Origin: an uncultured Paracoccaceae bacterium
GTDB taxonomy: Bacteria > Pseudomonadota > Alphaproteobacteria > Rhodobacterales > Rhodobacteraceae
Assembly: GCA_947498645.1 (NCBI GenBank)
Contig: CANMKS010000001.1
Span: forward strand, 968,032 to 1,032,031
Direction: 5' to 3'
Length of the DNA stretch: 64,000 nt
The notes under the pieces were generated by a model, which saw nothing but the letters and a program-made list of their open reading frames with translations, ran no database searches and was not told the DNA's origin. Shown here piece after piece: positions 26,434 to 36,625 of this stretch; the first letter of the stretch is position 1, and the number at the start of each line of letters is the position of its first letter. Both the position numbers and the translations under genes were made by a program.

Positions 26434-27644
26434 GACCGGTAATCCGCGTTGATGCTGATGTAGCCATGGGTCAGGTCGCAGGTCCAGACGGTGCTTTGCC
26501 CTGTGCCGATCCCAAGATCGACGCCAATCTCTAGCTCTGGGTTTTTCATGTAATCGCTGGCGGCTTCTTCAGAGTAGTCAGGCGCGCGCCACCCGTTTTC
26601 TGCCACGGTGATATTCCCAAAACGGATGCTGAGCCGGTCACGATCTGCATGTGCGCCGGATTTGCCGACCGCCATGACGACCCGACCCCAGTTGGCGTCT
26701 TCACCCGCAATTGCGGTCTTGACCAATGGTGAGTTGGCAATGGAAAGCGCCACCTTGTGTGCGTCGCTATCGTCATTGGCCCCGGTGACGGCGACAGTAA
26801 CGAACTTTGTCGCCCCTTCCCCGTCCCGCACCACTTGGTGAGCGAGGTCCAGCATTACACTGTGCAGCGCATCGCTGAACGCTGCGTTGTCCGTTACATC
26901 GACACCGGATGCACCTGTCGCCCCGATTATCAGCGTGTCAGAGGTTGATGTGTCACTATCGACGGTGATGCAGTTGAACGTCTTTTTGTTCAGTTGCGCG
27001 ATCAACGCCTGCAATGCATCCTGCTTGATCAGCCCATCCGTAAAAATGTAGACCAGCATTGTCGCCATATCCGGGGCAATCATGCCCGAGCCCTTGGCGA
27101 TGCCTGCAATTTTTACAGGTTTTCCATCAACTGCTACTGTCGCGGTCGCACCTTTGGGAAAGGTGTCAGTTGTCATGATTGCGCAAGCCGCATCAGCGAT
27201 GCCGTTTGCCTGTTGGTTCTCGTGCAACTCTGCAGCCTTGTTGATGATCCGGTCGTGCGGAAGCGGTTCGCCGATCACGCCGGTTGAGGACGTAAAGACG
27301 CGGTCGGTTGCGACGCCGGTTGCCGTCGAAATGGCCTTGGTCAGTGCGGTAACCGAGGCCACGCCGACGCCCCCGGTAAAGGCGTTTGAATTGCCGGAAT
27401 TCACAAGGATCGCCGCCGGGCCGCTGGGATCACTGCCCAGCTTCGCCTGACAATCCAGCACAGGCGCAGACCTTGTGGCAGAGCGCGTAAAGACACCGGC
27501 CACGGACGTGCCGGGCGCCAGAAGTGCCAGCATCACATCGTCACGACCGGCGTATTTCACCCCCGCCGCAGCACTGGCAAAGGTGACGCCATCAATCTGC
27601 GGCAGATCGGGAAATTGGGCGGGGGCAAGCGGTGAGATTGGCAA
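26430..27644 (-). CDS. argJ: Bifunctional glutamate N-acetyltransferase/ornithine acetyltransferase
   Basis: ArgJ transfers the acetyl group from N-acetylornithine to glutamate, recycling it in arginine synthesis. The protein self-cleaves at a conserved Thr, here in KGSGMIAPDMATMLVYIFTDG, giving alpha and beta chains. Homology begins at ISPLAPAQFPDLPQIDG, and the closest in-frame start is TTG at 27644, four bases after the ppiC stop; no ATG or GTG fits. This gives 404 residues, the usual length. A longer frame upstream lies inside ppiC and is not credible. The gene overlaps mutT by 4 bases downstream. Confidence 0.93.
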   Translation of the reverse strand: MPISPLAPAQFPDLPQIDGVTFASAAAGVKYAGRDDVMLALLAPGTSVAGVFTRSATRSAPVLDCQAKLGSDPSGPAAILVNSGNSNAFTGGVGVASVTALTKAISTATGVATDRVFTSSTGVIGEPLPHDRIINKAAELHENQQANGIADAACAIMTTDTFPKGATATVAVDGKPVKIAGIAKGSGMIAPDMATMLVYIFTDGLIKQDALQALIAQLNKKTFNCITVDSDTSTSDTLIIGATGASGVDVTDNAAFSDALHSVMLDLAHQVVRDGEGATKFVTVAVTGANDDSDAHKVALSIANSPLVKTAIAGEDANWGRVVMAVGKSGAHADRDRLSIRFGNITVAENGWRAPDYSEEAASDYMKNPELEIGVDLGIGTGQSTVWTCDLTHGYISINADYRS

Positions 27645-27648
27645 AGGC

Positions 27649-28491
27649 TCAGTCCAGCATTTCGAGCTGGTCCAGCAGGTTGGGGTCAAACTGACCTTCC
27701 TCTGGTTCGACAATCGTTTGTGCTTCGGCGAGTTCTTCCAAACGCGCTGTAATCGCGGCCTCTTGCAGTTCTGCTGCAATTTCCCGAGCGACCTGATCCA
27801 GTGTCGGCTGCGGTTGGGCACGTTTTTCGATCAAGGTAGCCACATGCCAGCCGAACTGGGTTTCAAAAGGCTCGCTCACGCCGCCGATCTCAAGCGATGT
27901 GATCTGGTCCTCAAACTCTGGCACCATGGCACCTGCGCCGAACCATCCAAGATCACCGCCATTGGGGCCGGTTGGGCCGGTCGAGACATCACGGGCGACA
28001 TCAGCAAAGGCAGCACCTTCGTCGATGCGCGCCTTGGCGGCAGCGGCCTCTTCCTGGGTTTCTACCAAAAGGTGTGATGCGCGGAACTCGGGGATTTCTT
28101 CGGCGTTGGCATAGCGTTCGTCATAGGCGGCTTGCACGTCAGCCTCTGTCACGGAGGTGCTGCTGATCGCAGTGATCACTTCGGCTGCGCGTAGCGAACG
28201 GCGTTCGTTTGTCAGGATAAGATCAATCTCGCGCGGTTCTGTCTCAAGCGCATCGGACAAGAGCTGTTGCTGGATCAGCTGATCAACCAGACCATCAAAA
28301 AGCAATTCATTGGGGAATTGCGCATATTGCTGTGGCAGGTTCTGGCGGGCGATCAGCACTTCGCCCAAGGTGATTTTTGTGTCGCCAACTGTGGCCACAA
28401 CTGTGTCGGCCGTGGCGTCCTGTGCAACGGCTGTTGTCGCCAGTGTTGCGCAGACGATGCCGGCGCCCAAAAATGTCATATGTTTCAGCAT
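27649..28491 (-). CDS. Periplasmic peptidyl-prolyl cis-trans isomerase (parvulin, SurA/PpiC type)
   Basis: This exported folding factor for envelope proteins has 280 residues from the ATG at 28491, with the signal peptide MLKHMTFLGAGIVCATLATT cleaved near AVAQ. An N-terminal helical chaperone part (~25-130) precedes the parvulin domain (about 135-230), with FRASHLLVETQEEAAAAKARI, GPNGGDLGWFGAGAMVPEFE and PFETQFGWHVATL. The C-terminus is acidic and helical. It is divergent from secA, so protein export and post-export folding are encoded back to back. It leads the operon with argJ and mutT. Confidence 0.92.
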   Translation of the reverse strand: MLKHMTFLGAGIVCATLATTAVAQDATADTVVATVGDTKITLGEVLIARQNLPQQYAQFPNELLFDGLVDQLIQQQLLSDALETEPREIDLILTNERRSLRAAEVITAISSTSVTEADVQAAYDERYANAEEIPEFRASHLLVETQEEAAAAKARIDEGAAFADVARDVSTGPTGPNGGDLGWFGAGAMVPEFEDQITSLEIGGVSEPFETQFGWHVATLIEKRAQPQPTLDQVAREIAAELQEAAITARLEELAEAQTIVEPEEGQFDPNLLDQLEMLD

Positions 28492-28687
28492 TAAAACGAT
28501 CCCTTGATGTGCCGCGAACCCCCGCGACGTTGACACTATACATATGGCCCCTTACATCCCATGGAAGCCTCGGAGGGGGCCCGTTGTTGCGTAACCCTGG
28601 CCCCTTCTAAGTGGCCTGAGACGGGCCTACAAGCGACCTCCTCTCAAATAGATGTCAGACAGGCGCGACTGCGCCACCGGAGAGAAT

Positions 28688-31393
28688 ATGCTGGGTTTCG
28701 GAACGATTGCCAAAAAGGTGTTTGGCACCGCAAACGACCGCAAAGTCAAAGCTGCCCGTCCGCTGGTCGATAAGATCAACGCGCTGGAGCCCGAATTTGA
28801 GGCGCTGTCAGACGAGGACATCAAGAACAGGACTGAAGAACTGGCCAAACGTGCCATGGGCGGCGAAAGCCTAGATGCGCTGTTGCCCGAAGCCTTTGCC
28901 AATTGCCGTGAGGCCGCCAAGCGCGCGCTGGGGCTGCGCGCCTTTGATACACAGCTGAAGGGCGGCATCTTTCTGCATCAGGGCAATATCTCGGAAATGA
29001 AGACGGGCGAGGGCAAGACCCTTGTGGCGACCTTCCCCGCCTACCTGAACGCCCTGACAGGCAAAGGCGTGCACATCGTCACAGTGAACGACTATCTGGC
29101 CCGTCGTGACGCGGAATGGATGAGCAAGGTTTACGGTGCATTGGGTCTGACCACCGGTGTTGTCTATCCCCAGCAGCCCGATGACGAGAAAAAGGCGGCA
29201 TATGCCTGCGATGTGACCTATGCCACGAACAACGAACTTGGCTTTGATTACTTGCGCGACAACATGAAGTCCGAACTGGACCAGATGTATCAGAAGCACC
29301 ACAACTTTGCGATTGTGGACGAGGTTGACAGTATCCTGATTGATGAGGCGCGGACGCCCTTGATCATCTCTGGCCCTGCGCAGGATCGCAGTGAAATGTA
29401 CGCCACCATTGACAGGATCGTGCCTGAGGTGTCCGAAGAACACTTCACCCTCGACGAAAAAACCCGTCAGGCGACATTCACCGACGAAGGCAACGATTTT
29501 CTTGAACAGCGGTTGAGTGCTGCGGGCCTCTTGCCTGAAGGACAGACGCTTTATGATCCGGAAAGTGCCACGCTGGTCCACCACATCAATCAGGCGCTGC
29601 GCGCGCACAAGCTATTCACCAAGGACAAAGACTATATCGTGCGCGACAATGAGGTTGTGCTGATCGACGAATTCACAGGCCGCATGATGGCCGGGCGCCG
29701 CTTGTCTGACGGCCTGCATCAGGCGATTGAGGCCAAAGAGGGATGTTCGATCAAGCCGGAGAACGTCACGCTCGCCTCTGTCACCTTCCAGAACTACTTC
29801 CGTCTTTATGACAAGCTGGCCGGGATGACCGGTACAGCAGCGACCGAGGCCGAGGAATTTCAGGAAATTTATGGGCTGGGTGTTGTCGAAGTACCAACAA
29901 ACCGCCCCGTCGCGCGCGTCGACGAAGACGATCAGGTTTATCGCACCGCGGCTGAGAAATTCACCGGTATCGTTGAAGAGATCAAGGCAGCGCACGCCAA
30001 GGGCCAGCCCATTCTTGTCGGTACGACGTCGATTGAAAAATCAGAGGAACTTGCACGCCTGTTAGAGGCGCAGGGAATCACCTTTAACGTGCTCAACGCG
30101 CGTCAGCACGAGCAGGAAGCCCAGATTGTGGCAGACGCAGGTAAGCTGAATGCTGTGACCATTGCGACAAATATGGCGGGGCGCGGCACCGACATTCAGC
30201 TTGGCGGGAATGTCGAGATGCGCGTGCTACAAGCGGTCGCCGATGATCCCGAGGCGGACATCGAAGCGTTGCGCCAAAAGATCGAGGCCGAAGTGGCCGA
30301 CGAAAAGGAAAAGGTCAAAGCTGCTGGTGGTCTGTTTGTACTTGCAACAGAACGCCACGAAAGCCGCCGGATTGATAATCAGCTGCGTGGGCGTTCTGGC
30401 CGTCAGGGTGACCCCGGCCGCTCTGCTTTCTTCCTCTCGCTCGAAGACGATCTGATGCGTATCTTCGGCTCTGAGCGGCTGGACAAAGTGTTGTCCGGTC
30501 TGGGCATGAAAGAGGGTGAAGCGATTGTTCACCCATGGGTGAACAAATCGCTAGAGCGGGCGCAGGCCAAGGTTGAAGGCCGAAACTTTGACATCCGCAA
30601 GCAGCTTTTGAAGTTTGACGACGTGATGAACGACCAGCGGAAGGTCATCTTTTCGCAACGCCGCGAGATCATGGAAGCCAAAGACCTGTCCGATGTCACC
30701 AAGGACATGCGCGATCAGCTCATTGATGATCTGGTGCACGACCACATGCCGCCAAAAACATATTCGGATCAATGGGATACCGAAGGGCTCTATGCCGCTG
30801 TCATTGAACATATCGGGATTGATGTGCCCGTCATGGCATGGGCGAACGAAGAGGGTGTTGATGATGACGACATCCGCGAACGGCTGGAAGAGGCTGCTGA
30901 TGCCTATATGGCCGAAAAGGCGGCGGCATTTGGCGACGACACGATGCGCAGCGTTGAAAAGCAGCTTCTGCTGCAGACGATTGACGCAAAATGGCGTGAA
31001 CATCTGCTGACCTTGGAGCACCTGCGTTCGGTTGTTGGTTTCCGGGGGTATGCCCAGCGCGATCCTCTGAACGAATACAAGACCGAAGGGTTCCAGCTGT
31101 TTGAAAGCATGCTGGATGGGTTACGCACGGACGTGACCAAAAAGCTGTCACAGATCCGACCAATGTCGAAGGAAGAGCAAGAGCAGATGATCGCTCAGAT
31201 TCGCCAGCAACAGCAGGCGGCCGCCCAAGCTGCGGCAGCGGCTGCAGCTCCTGTTGCCACGGCTGCACCTGGCGAAGCGCGTGAGGGTTTTAACGAGGAT
31301 GATCCGACAACCTGGGGTAATCCGGGGCGGAACGATTCCTGCCCTTGTGGATCGGGCAAGAAGTTCAAACATTGCCACGGACGGCTTGCCTAA
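28688..31393 (+). CDS. secA: Preprotein translocase ATPase SecA
   Basis: SecA drives proteins through SecYEG. The 901-residue protein starts [13 protein letters not shown] at 28688 behind a GGAGAG site. It has Walker A in MKTGEGKT near residue 105, the [19 protein letters not shown] segment with Walker B near 210, the preprotein cross-linking domain, NBD2 with [14 protein letters not shown] near 500, and the helical scaffold. An Ala/Gln-rich linker leads to a C-terminal zinc-binding tail [17 protein letters not shown], which binds SecB. The leader of about 130 bases contains short G+C-rich inverted repeats but no convincing SecM-like arrest peptide. Confidence 0.97.
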   Translation: MLGFGTIAKKVFGTANDRKVKAARPLVDKINALEPEFEALSDEDIKNRTEELAKRAMGGESLDALLPEAFANCREAAKRALGLRAFDTQLKGGIFLHQGNISEMKTGEGKTLVATFPAYLNALTGKGVHIVTVNDYLARRDAEWMSKVYGALGLTTGVVYPQQPDDEKKAAYACDVTYATNNELGFDYLRDNMKSELDQMYQKHHNFAIVDEVDSILIDEARTPLIISGPAQDRSEMYATIDRIVPEVSEEHFTLDEKTRQATFTDEGNDFLEQRLSAAGLLPEGQTLYDPESATLVHHINQALRAHKLFTKDKDYIVRDNEVVLIDEFTGRMMAGRRLSDGLHQAIEAKEGCSIKPENVTLASVTFQNYFRLYDKLAGMTGTAATEAEEFQEIYGLGVVEVPTNRPVARVDEDDQVYRTAAEKFTGIVEEIKAAHAKGQPILVGTTSIEKSEELARLLEAQGITFNVLNARQHEQEAQIVADAGKLNAVTIATNMAGRGTDIQLGGNVEMRVLQAVADDPEADIEALRQKIEAEVADEKEKVKAAGGLFVLATERHESRRIDNQLRGRSGRQGDPGRSAFFLSLEDDLMRIFGSERLDKVLSGLGMKEGEAIVHPWVNKSLERAQAKVEGRNFDIRKQLLKFDDVMNDQRKVIFSQRREIMEAKDLSDVTKDMRDQLIDDLVHDHMPPKTYSDQWDTEGLYAAVIEHIGIDVPVMAWANEEGVDDDDIRERLEEAADAYMAEKAAAFGDDTMRSVEKQLLLQTIDAKWREHLLTLEHLRSVVGFRGYAQRDPLNEYKTEGFQLFESMLDGLRTDVTKKLSQIRPMSKEEQEQMIAQIRQQQQAAAQAAAAAAAPVATAAPGEAREGFNEDDPTTWGNPGRNDSCPCGSGKKFKHCHGRLA

Positions 31394-31497
31394 TTTTTGA
31401 CATAATTGAGACACGTTAAGACCATATTTCGGTCCCGCTCATGTCACCGTCAACCTTCATGAACGTCTCTATTGCTGCCGCAAAATAAGGGACGGGG

Positions 31498-32490
31498 ATG
31501 TCTCGCTTAACCACCATCAAAACGATAGCGGCGACGCTTACAGTCGCAGCCGCGTTGGGTTTCGTGATGGAATCTGGCGCGTCTGATCGGGCCGCTGGCG
31601 CATCAGAGGGCAGCCGCGACACCAGTATCGCACCACAGACAATGATGATGGCGACAAATGCCGCGGGCGAAGCCGTGTTCGGCGTGCCCAATGTGGTCAC
31701 CAGCCCATTGGATCATGCAAGCAATGTGCGGCATGTTGTGGCGGTTGATATGGTTTATACGGAACTGGATCCGCCATCATTGGGCACCATTCAGTCGAAC
31801 CCGATCAACGGTTGCCAGACATCGCTTGTCGCAAAACGCCAACCTGCCGCGATGATCGAATTGACGATCTCGGCTCCTTGTCTGCAAGAAGAAGAATTTG
31901 TCGTTCAACACGAGAGCCTGATCATTTCAGGCATCACTGACGATGAAGGAACGGCTGTTATCGTGGCGCCGGCTCTGCTGGCGCAAGCCAGTTTTTCGGT
32001 TGCATTTGATAACGTGCTTGAAGCCACAACCGAGGTTTTTGTGCCCGAGATCCGCCAATATGATCGCGCCGTGCTGCAATGGCAAACGGCGGATAACATG
32101 CGTCTGCATGCCCTGGAAGGCGATGCTGCTATTGGTGATATGGGTCATATCTGGTCCGCATCCATTCACACCGCAGAAGATGCCCGTGCAGGTAAACACG
32201 GCTTTGTTGTTTTCTTGGGCTCTAACGAGACAGAGATCCTGCACCAAGCCGAGGTTTATACTTTTCCTTCAGGCCGGGCGAGTCGCGATGGCGGCGTCAC
32301 TTTGATGATCGGTGTTGGTGTTACCGAGGATAACTGTGCCCGCGAAATTGATGCTGCAACGATCCAGACCAGCGCAGGACAGATATTGGCGCAGTCTGAT
32401 GTCATCGTGCGGATGCCCGCGTGCGATCAGGTTGGCGAAGTTGCGTTCCTGGACGACAAATTCACCGATTTGCAGCTGGCATCAAACTAA
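31498..32490 (+). CDS. Exported protein of unknown function downstream of secA
   Basis: I do not recognise the family. The 330-residue product starts MSRLTTIKTIAATLTVAAAL, a single hydrophobic segment that may be a signal peptide or anchor. The rest looks beta-rich and includes paired cysteines (NGCQTSL...SAPCLQEEEF, and DNCAREI...MPACDQVG) that could form disulfides in the periplasm. The pattern FVVQHESLIISGITDDEG resembles a beta-sandwich, as does the later GKHGFVVFLGSNETEILHQAEVYTFP. It follows secA by about 100 bases on the same strand, a potential co-expression. It converges with and overlaps radC by 4 bases. Confidence 0.65.
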   Translation: MSRLTTIKTIAATLTVAAALGFVMESGASDRAAGASEGSRDTSIAPQTMMMATNAAGEAVFGVPNVVTSPLDHASNVRHVVAVDMVYTELDPPSLGTIQSNPINGCQTSLVAKRQPAAMIELTISAPCLQEEEFVVQHESLIISGITDDEGTAVIVAPALLAQASFSVAFDNVLEATTEVFVPEIRQYDRAVLQWQTADNMRLHALEGDAAIGDMGHIWSASIHTAEDARAGKHGFVVFLGSNETEILHQAEVYTFPSGRASRDGGVTLMIGVGVTEDNCAREIDAATIQTSAGQILAQSDVIVRMPACDQVGEVAFLDDKFTDLQLASN

Positions 32491-33251
32491 CGCGCGTCGA
32501 ACAGGCCTTCTGCACGAAAGCTCAATTCACATGATTTTCCGACAATCAGGTGGTCATGGACCGTCACACCCAACGCATCGGCGGCCAGAACTATCTTTCG
32601 CGTCATTTCGATGTCGGCGGGTGATGGCGTCGGGTCGCCGGATGGATGGTTGTGAACAAGGATGATTGCCGCGGCATTCAGTTCCAACGCCCGTTTGACA
32701 ACTTCACGGGGGTAGACGGGCACATGATCAAGCGTGCCTTGCGCTTGTTCTTCATCCGCGATCAGCACGTTTTTGGTGTCGAGAAAAAGAATGCGGAATT
32801 GTTCGGTGTCCCGGTGCGCCATCGTCGTATGGCAATAATCCAGCAGCGCATCCCAACTGGACACGACGTGCCGTTGCATCACCTTGGCGCGTGACAGTCG
32901 ATGAGCCGCAGCCTCAACCAGTTTCAACTCAATCACAACGGCATCGCCGACACCGTCAACCTGGGTCAGTTGTGTCGGGTTGGCTGATAGCACACGGTTA
33001 AAGTCACCGAATGTGTCGATCAACAAACGGGCAAGCGGTTTCACGTCCTGCCGGGGAATTGCGCGAAACAGGACAAGTTCCAGCAGCTCATAATCGGGCA
33101 TCGACACGGCCCCGCCTGTCATGAACCGTTCGCGCAGGCGTTTGCGATGGTCGCGCATGTAGGACGGCACGCGACCGTTGGCCAAGGGCGGCACGTTCAC
33201 AACATCATCAAGGTCAGAAAAGAGAGAGGGGATTTCAGCAAACTGAGACAT
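32487..33251 (-). CDS. radC: RadC-family JAB-domain protein
   Basis: This is a 254-residue MPN/JAB-fold protein of the RadC (YicR) family. It has an N-terminal helix-hairpin-helix region (AIPRQDVKPLARLLIDTFGDFNRVL ... QVDGVGDAVVIELKLVEAAA) and the JAB metal motif HNHPSGDPTPSPADIEMT near residue 205. The original DNA-repair role is no longer secure; the family resembles metalloproteases or hydrolases. I chose the ATG at 33251 because GGGA lies just upstream; an ATG at 33269 is also in frame. It lies 41 bases downstream of dnaJ on the same strand, so read-through is possible. Confidence 0.87.
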   Translation of the reverse strand: MSQFAEIPSLFSDLDDVVNVPPLANGRVPSYMRDHRKRLRERFMTGGAVSMPDYELLELVLFRAIPRQDVKPLARLLIDTFGDFNRVLSANPTQLTQVDGVGDAVVIELKLVEAAAHRLSRAKVMQRHVVSSWDALLDYCHTTMAHRDTEQFRILFLDTKNVLIADEEQAQGTLDHVPVYPREVVKRALELNAAAIILVHNHPSGDPTPSPADIEMTRKIVLAADALGVTVHDHLIVGKSCELSFRAEGLFDAR

Positions 33252-33292
33252 TGTCCCAGTTTGCTGCATCGGTGGTTACTGCGTGGTTAACG

Positions 33293-34435
33293 TTAGCTCT
33301 TCATCGAGTCCCAAAAGCTTTTGACTGTGTCAAAGAAGCTCGACCCTTGTGGGTTGTTTTCTTCGCTCAGCTGGTCAAATTCCTTGAGGATCTCGCGCTG
33401 ACGCGCGGTGAGTTTCACCGGTGTTTCCACGACCAGTTCGATAAACATATCGCCCGTACCACCGCCGCGCAGCGCTGGCATCCCTTTGCCGCGCAGGCGC
33501 ATTTGACGCCCGGATTGCGACCCCTCAGGCACCTTTACCCGGCTGCGTCCACCGTCGATCGTAGGCACTTCGATCTCACCGCCCAATGCGGCCGTCGCGA
33601 TAGAGACAGGAACACGGCAATAAAGATTGCTGCTGTCGCGTTCAAACAATGCGTGATCCTGCACTTCGATGAAGATATAGAGATCGCCCGTCGGCCCGCC
33701 GCGCATGCCTGCTTCGCCTTCGCCGGCAAGTCGAATCCGGGTGCCGGTTTCGACGCCCGTTGGGATATTGACCGACAGCGATTTCTCTTTCTCGACGCGG
33801 CCTTGGCCGTGGCAGACCTTACAAGGGTTCTTGATCGTCTGGCCCATGCCGGAACATGTTGGGCAGGTCCGCTCAACCGTGAAGAACCCTTGCTGCGCGC
33901 GCACTTTGCCCATGCCGGAGCATGTCGGGCAGGTTTGCGGTTCTGATCCACCTTCCGCCCCTGTCCCACTACAGGATGCACAGCCAACCGCCGTAGGTAC
34001 GGTGATCGTCTTTTGCAGGCCCGCATAGGCGTCTTCGAGATTGATGCGCAGATTATACCGCAAATCATTGCCGCGCTGGGCTGCGCTACGACGGCCACCG
34101 CCACCGCGGCCGCCCATGAAATCGCCGAACAGGTCATCAAACACGTCAGAGAAGGCGCTGCCAAAGTCGCCCTGCCCGCCGCGTGGCCCGCCGCCACCGC
34201 CCATGCCGTTCTCAAACGCGGCATGACCGTAGCGGTCATAGGCGGCTTTCTTGTTTTCGTCCTTCAGGACTTCGTAGGCCTCATTGGCCTCTTTGAATTG
34301 TGCTTCGGCATTGGGATTGTCGGCATTGCGATCAGGGTGGAGTTCTTTCGCCTTCTGGCGATAGCCCTTTTTGATCTCAGCGGCATCCGCCCCTTTTGAG
34401 ACGCCCAAGACTTCGTAATAGTCACGTTTTGCCAT
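33293..34435 (-). CDS. dnaJ: Chaperone DnaJ
   Basis: DnaJ (Hsp40) stimulates DnaK's ATPase and delivers unfolded clients. The 380-residue protein has the J domain with HPD in KELHPDRN (near residue 33), a Gly-rich linker ([14 protein letters not shown] and GGRGGGGRR), four CxxCxGxG zinc repeats ([16 protein letters not shown] twice, CKVCHGQG; about 145-215) and the C-terminal substrate domains. All parts of a type I DnaJ are present. It lies 75 bases after dnaK, with a hairpin between them that may lower dnaJ expression relative to dnaK. Confidence 0.97.
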   Translation of the reverse strand: MAKRDYYEVLGVSKGADAAEIKKGYRQKAKELHPDRNADNPNAEAQFKEANEAYEVLKDENKKAAYDRYGHAAFENGMGGGGGPRGGQGDFGSAFSDVFDDLFGDFMGGRGGGGRRSAAQRGNDLRYNLRINLEDAYAGLQKTITVPTAVGCASCSGTGAEGGSEPQTCPTCSGMGKVRAQQGFFTVERTCPTCSGMGQTIKNPCKVCHGQGRVEKEKSLSVNIPTGVETGTRIRLAGEGEAGMRGGPTGDLYIFIEVQDHALFERDSSNLYCRVPVSIATAALGGEIEVPTIDGGRSRVKVPEGSQSGRQMRLRGKGMPALRGGGTGDMFIELVVETPVKLTARQREILKEFDQLSEENNPQGSSFFDTVKSFWDSMKS

Positions 34436-34459
34436 GGTGGTGTTCCCCCTTGGGAAAGG

Positions 34460-34488
34460 AAAAGACCGACCCGGTTTGCGGGCCGGTC
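34460..34488 (-). terminator. Hairpin between dnaK and dnaJ
   Basis: On the minus strand GACCGGCCCG (34488-34479) pairs with CGGGTCGGTC (34473-34464), one G-T wobble, loop CAAAC, followed by TTTT. It is well placed to terminate part of the dnaK transcripts before dnaJ. Confidence 0.7.
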
Positions 34489-34510
34489 AATTCAAAGACG
34501 GCGTGAAGCC

Positions 34511-36415
34511 TTAGTTGTCGCGCTTGTCGTCGCCCAGATCTTCGAAATCCGCATCGAGGATTTCTTCATCTGCACCTGGCGTATCAGGCTCTGCTTCGCC
34601 AGCCTCTTCCTGGCTGGCTTTGTAGATGGCTTCGCCCAGTTTCATGGCCGATTCCGTCACGTTCTGGATGCCGGATTTGATCTTGTCGGCGTTTTCGCCT
34701 TCCAGATCATCCTTGAGGGCGGCAATTGCCAGTTCGATCGCTTCGATTGTGGTCGGGTCAACCTTGTCGGCGTGCTCTTCCATCGATTTTTCGGTCGAAT
34801 GGATGAGGCTCTCTGCCTGGTTTTTCGCGTCCACCAGCTCACGGCGTTCCTTGTCGGCCTCGGCGTTTGCTTCGGCGTCCTTGACCATTGCCTCGATGTC
34901 GTCATCGGACAGACCACCAGAGGCCTGGATCGTGATCTTCTGCTCTTTGCCGGTGCCTTTGTCCTTGGCGCCAACCTCAACGATGCCGTTGGCGTCGATG
35001 TCAAAGGTCACTTCGATCTGTGGCATGCCGCGTGGTGCCGGCGGGATGTCTTCGAGGTTGAATTGGCCCAGCATCTTGTTGTCTGCGGCCATTTCACGCT
35101 CACCCTGGAACACGCGCAATGTCACGGCGTTCTGGTTGTCTTCGGCGGTCGAGAAAACCTGAGACTTCTTCGTCGGGATGGTTGTGTTGCGGTCGATCAG
35201 GCGTGTGAATACACCGCCAAGGGTTTCGATACCCAGCGACAATGGTGTCACGTCCAGAAGAACCACGTCTTTGACATCACCTTGCAGAACACCGGCCTGA
35301 ATGGCGGCACCCATGGCGACAACTTCGTCAGGGTTCACACCTTGGTGGGCTTCCTTGCCAAAGAACTTGGCAACTTCTTCCTTCACCTTTGGCATCCGCG
35401 TCATACCACCAACAAGGACAACCTCATCAATGTCGGATGTGGACAGGCCCGCATCCTTGATTGCGTCCTTGCACGGTTTGATTGACTGTTTGATCAGATC
35501 GGACACAAGGCTTTCCAGCTTGGCGCGTGTCAGCTTCATCACCATGTGCAGCGGCTGCCCGTTTGATCCCATCGAGATAAACGGCTGGTTGATTTCGGTG
35601 CTGGTCGAGGACGACAGTTCGATCTTGGCTTTTTCCGCGGCTTCCTTCAGGCGCTGCAACGCCATCTTGTCCTTGGTCAGGTCGACAGAATGTTCTTTTT
35701 TGAATTCATCGGCCAGATAGTTGACGATGCGCATGTCAAAGTCTTCACCACCAAGGAATGTGTCGCCGTTGGTGGATTTCACTTCGAACAGGCCGTCGTC
35801 GATTTCAAGGATGGTCACGTCGAATGTACCACCACCAAGGTCATAGACGGCGATGGTCTTGCTGTCTTTCTTGTCGAGGCCATAGGCCAGCGCTGCCGCT
35901 GTCGGCTCGTTGATGATGCGCAGCACTTCGAGGCCCGCAATCTTGCCGGCGTCCTTGGTTGCCTGACGCTGGGCGTCGTTGAAATACGCAGGAACAGTGA
36001 TGACCGCCTGGGTCACGTCTTCGCCAAGATAGCTTTCGGCGGTTTCCTTCATTTTGCCAAGGATAAAGGCAGAGATCTGGCTAGGCGAATATTTCTCACC
36101 CTTGGCCTCGACCCATGCGTCGCCGTTGCCGCCGTTGACGATCTCGAACGGCATGTTCTTTTTCTCTTTGGCGAGGTCCTTGTCGTCGAACCGACGACCA
36201 ATCAGACGCTTCACAGCAAAGATTGTGTTTTCGGGGTTGGTGACGGCCTGGCGCTTCGCAGGCTGGCCAACAAGGCGTTCGTCATCCGTGAATGCGACGA
36301 TGGATGGCGTCGTGCGCGCACCCTCGGCGTTTTCTACTACACGTGGCTTTGCACCATCCATGATGGCGATACAGGAGTTCGTGGTTCCCAGGTCGATACC
36401 AATAACTTTGGCCAT
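34511..36415 (-). CDS. dnaK: Chaperone DnaK (Hsp70)
   Basis: This is an ATP-driven chaperone of 634 residues. The nucleotide-binding domain begins [17 protein letters not shown] and includes [15 protein letters not shown] and [12 protein letters not shown]. The substrate-binding domain follows the linker [18 protein letters not shown], and the lid is helical with an acidic tail ([20 protein letters not shown]). It is a complete, ordinary DnaK. A heat-shock-like promoter lies about 110 bases upstream and dnaJ follows. Confidence 0.98.
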   Translation of the reverse strand: MAKVIGIDLGTTNSCIAIMDGAKPRVVENAEGARTTPSIVAFTDDERLVGQPAKRQAVTNPENTIFAVKRLIGRRFDDKDLAKEKKNMPFEIVNGGNGDAWVEAKGEKYSPSQISAFILGKMKETAESYLGEDVTQAVITVPAYFNDAQRQATKDAGKIAGLEVLRIINEPTAAALAYGLDKKDSKTIAVYDLGGGTFDVTILEIDDGLFEVKSTNGDTFLGGEDFDMRIVNYLADEFKKEHSVDLTKDKMALQRLKEAAEKAKIELSSSTSTEINQPFISMGSNGQPLHMVMKLTRAKLESLVSDLIKQSIKPCKDAIKDAGLSTSDIDEVVLVGGMTRMPKVKEEVAKFFGKEAHQGVNPDEVVAMGAAIQAGVLQGDVKDVVLLDVTPLSLGIETLGGVFTRLIDRNTTIPTKKSQVFSTAEDNQNAVTLRVFQGEREMAADNKMLGQFNLEDIPPAPRGMPQIEVTFDIDANGIVEVGAKDKGTGKEQKITIQASGGLSDDDIEAMVKDAEANAEADKERRELVDAKNQAESLIHSTEKSMEEHADKVDPTTIEAIELAIAALKDDLEGENADKIKSGIQNVTESAMKLGEAIYKASQEEAGEAEPDTPGADEEILDADFEDLGDDKRDN

Positions 36416-36523
36416 TTTTCAAATCCCTCTAGTTCAGGCGGTTTGAGCAGCGCGAGCCCATTTCGGCACTCGTGCCAATTACATGTCGTCGGTTCAGGGC
36501 AATGCCTGAATCTTTGATCTTGG

Positions 36524-36555
36524 CGTATATAGGGTTGGCTTATTTAGCCTGCAAC
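36524..36555 (-). promoter_or_regulatory. Candidate RpoH-type promoter of dnaK
   Basis: Reading the minus strand, GTTGCA (36555-36550) is followed 18 bases after its GTTG by CCTATATACG (36533-36524). The latter fits the alphaproteobacterial sigma-32 -10 consensus CYTATNTNNG, and the -35 differs from CTTG by one base. The start codon is about 110 bases downstream. Confidence 0.55.
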
Positions 36556-36625
36556 GCCTCAAGTAGGGCAAATTTGTGAAAATGGTGGAAAAACACGAGC
36601 AATTCGGGAGTTTCGCCAGATTCGA

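Noticed and set aside
28492..28687. SecM-like arrest peptide or regulatory leader gene upstream of secA
   Set aside because: Short frames exist but none has a signal peptide or arrest-like end. The inverted repeats are short and G+C-driven.
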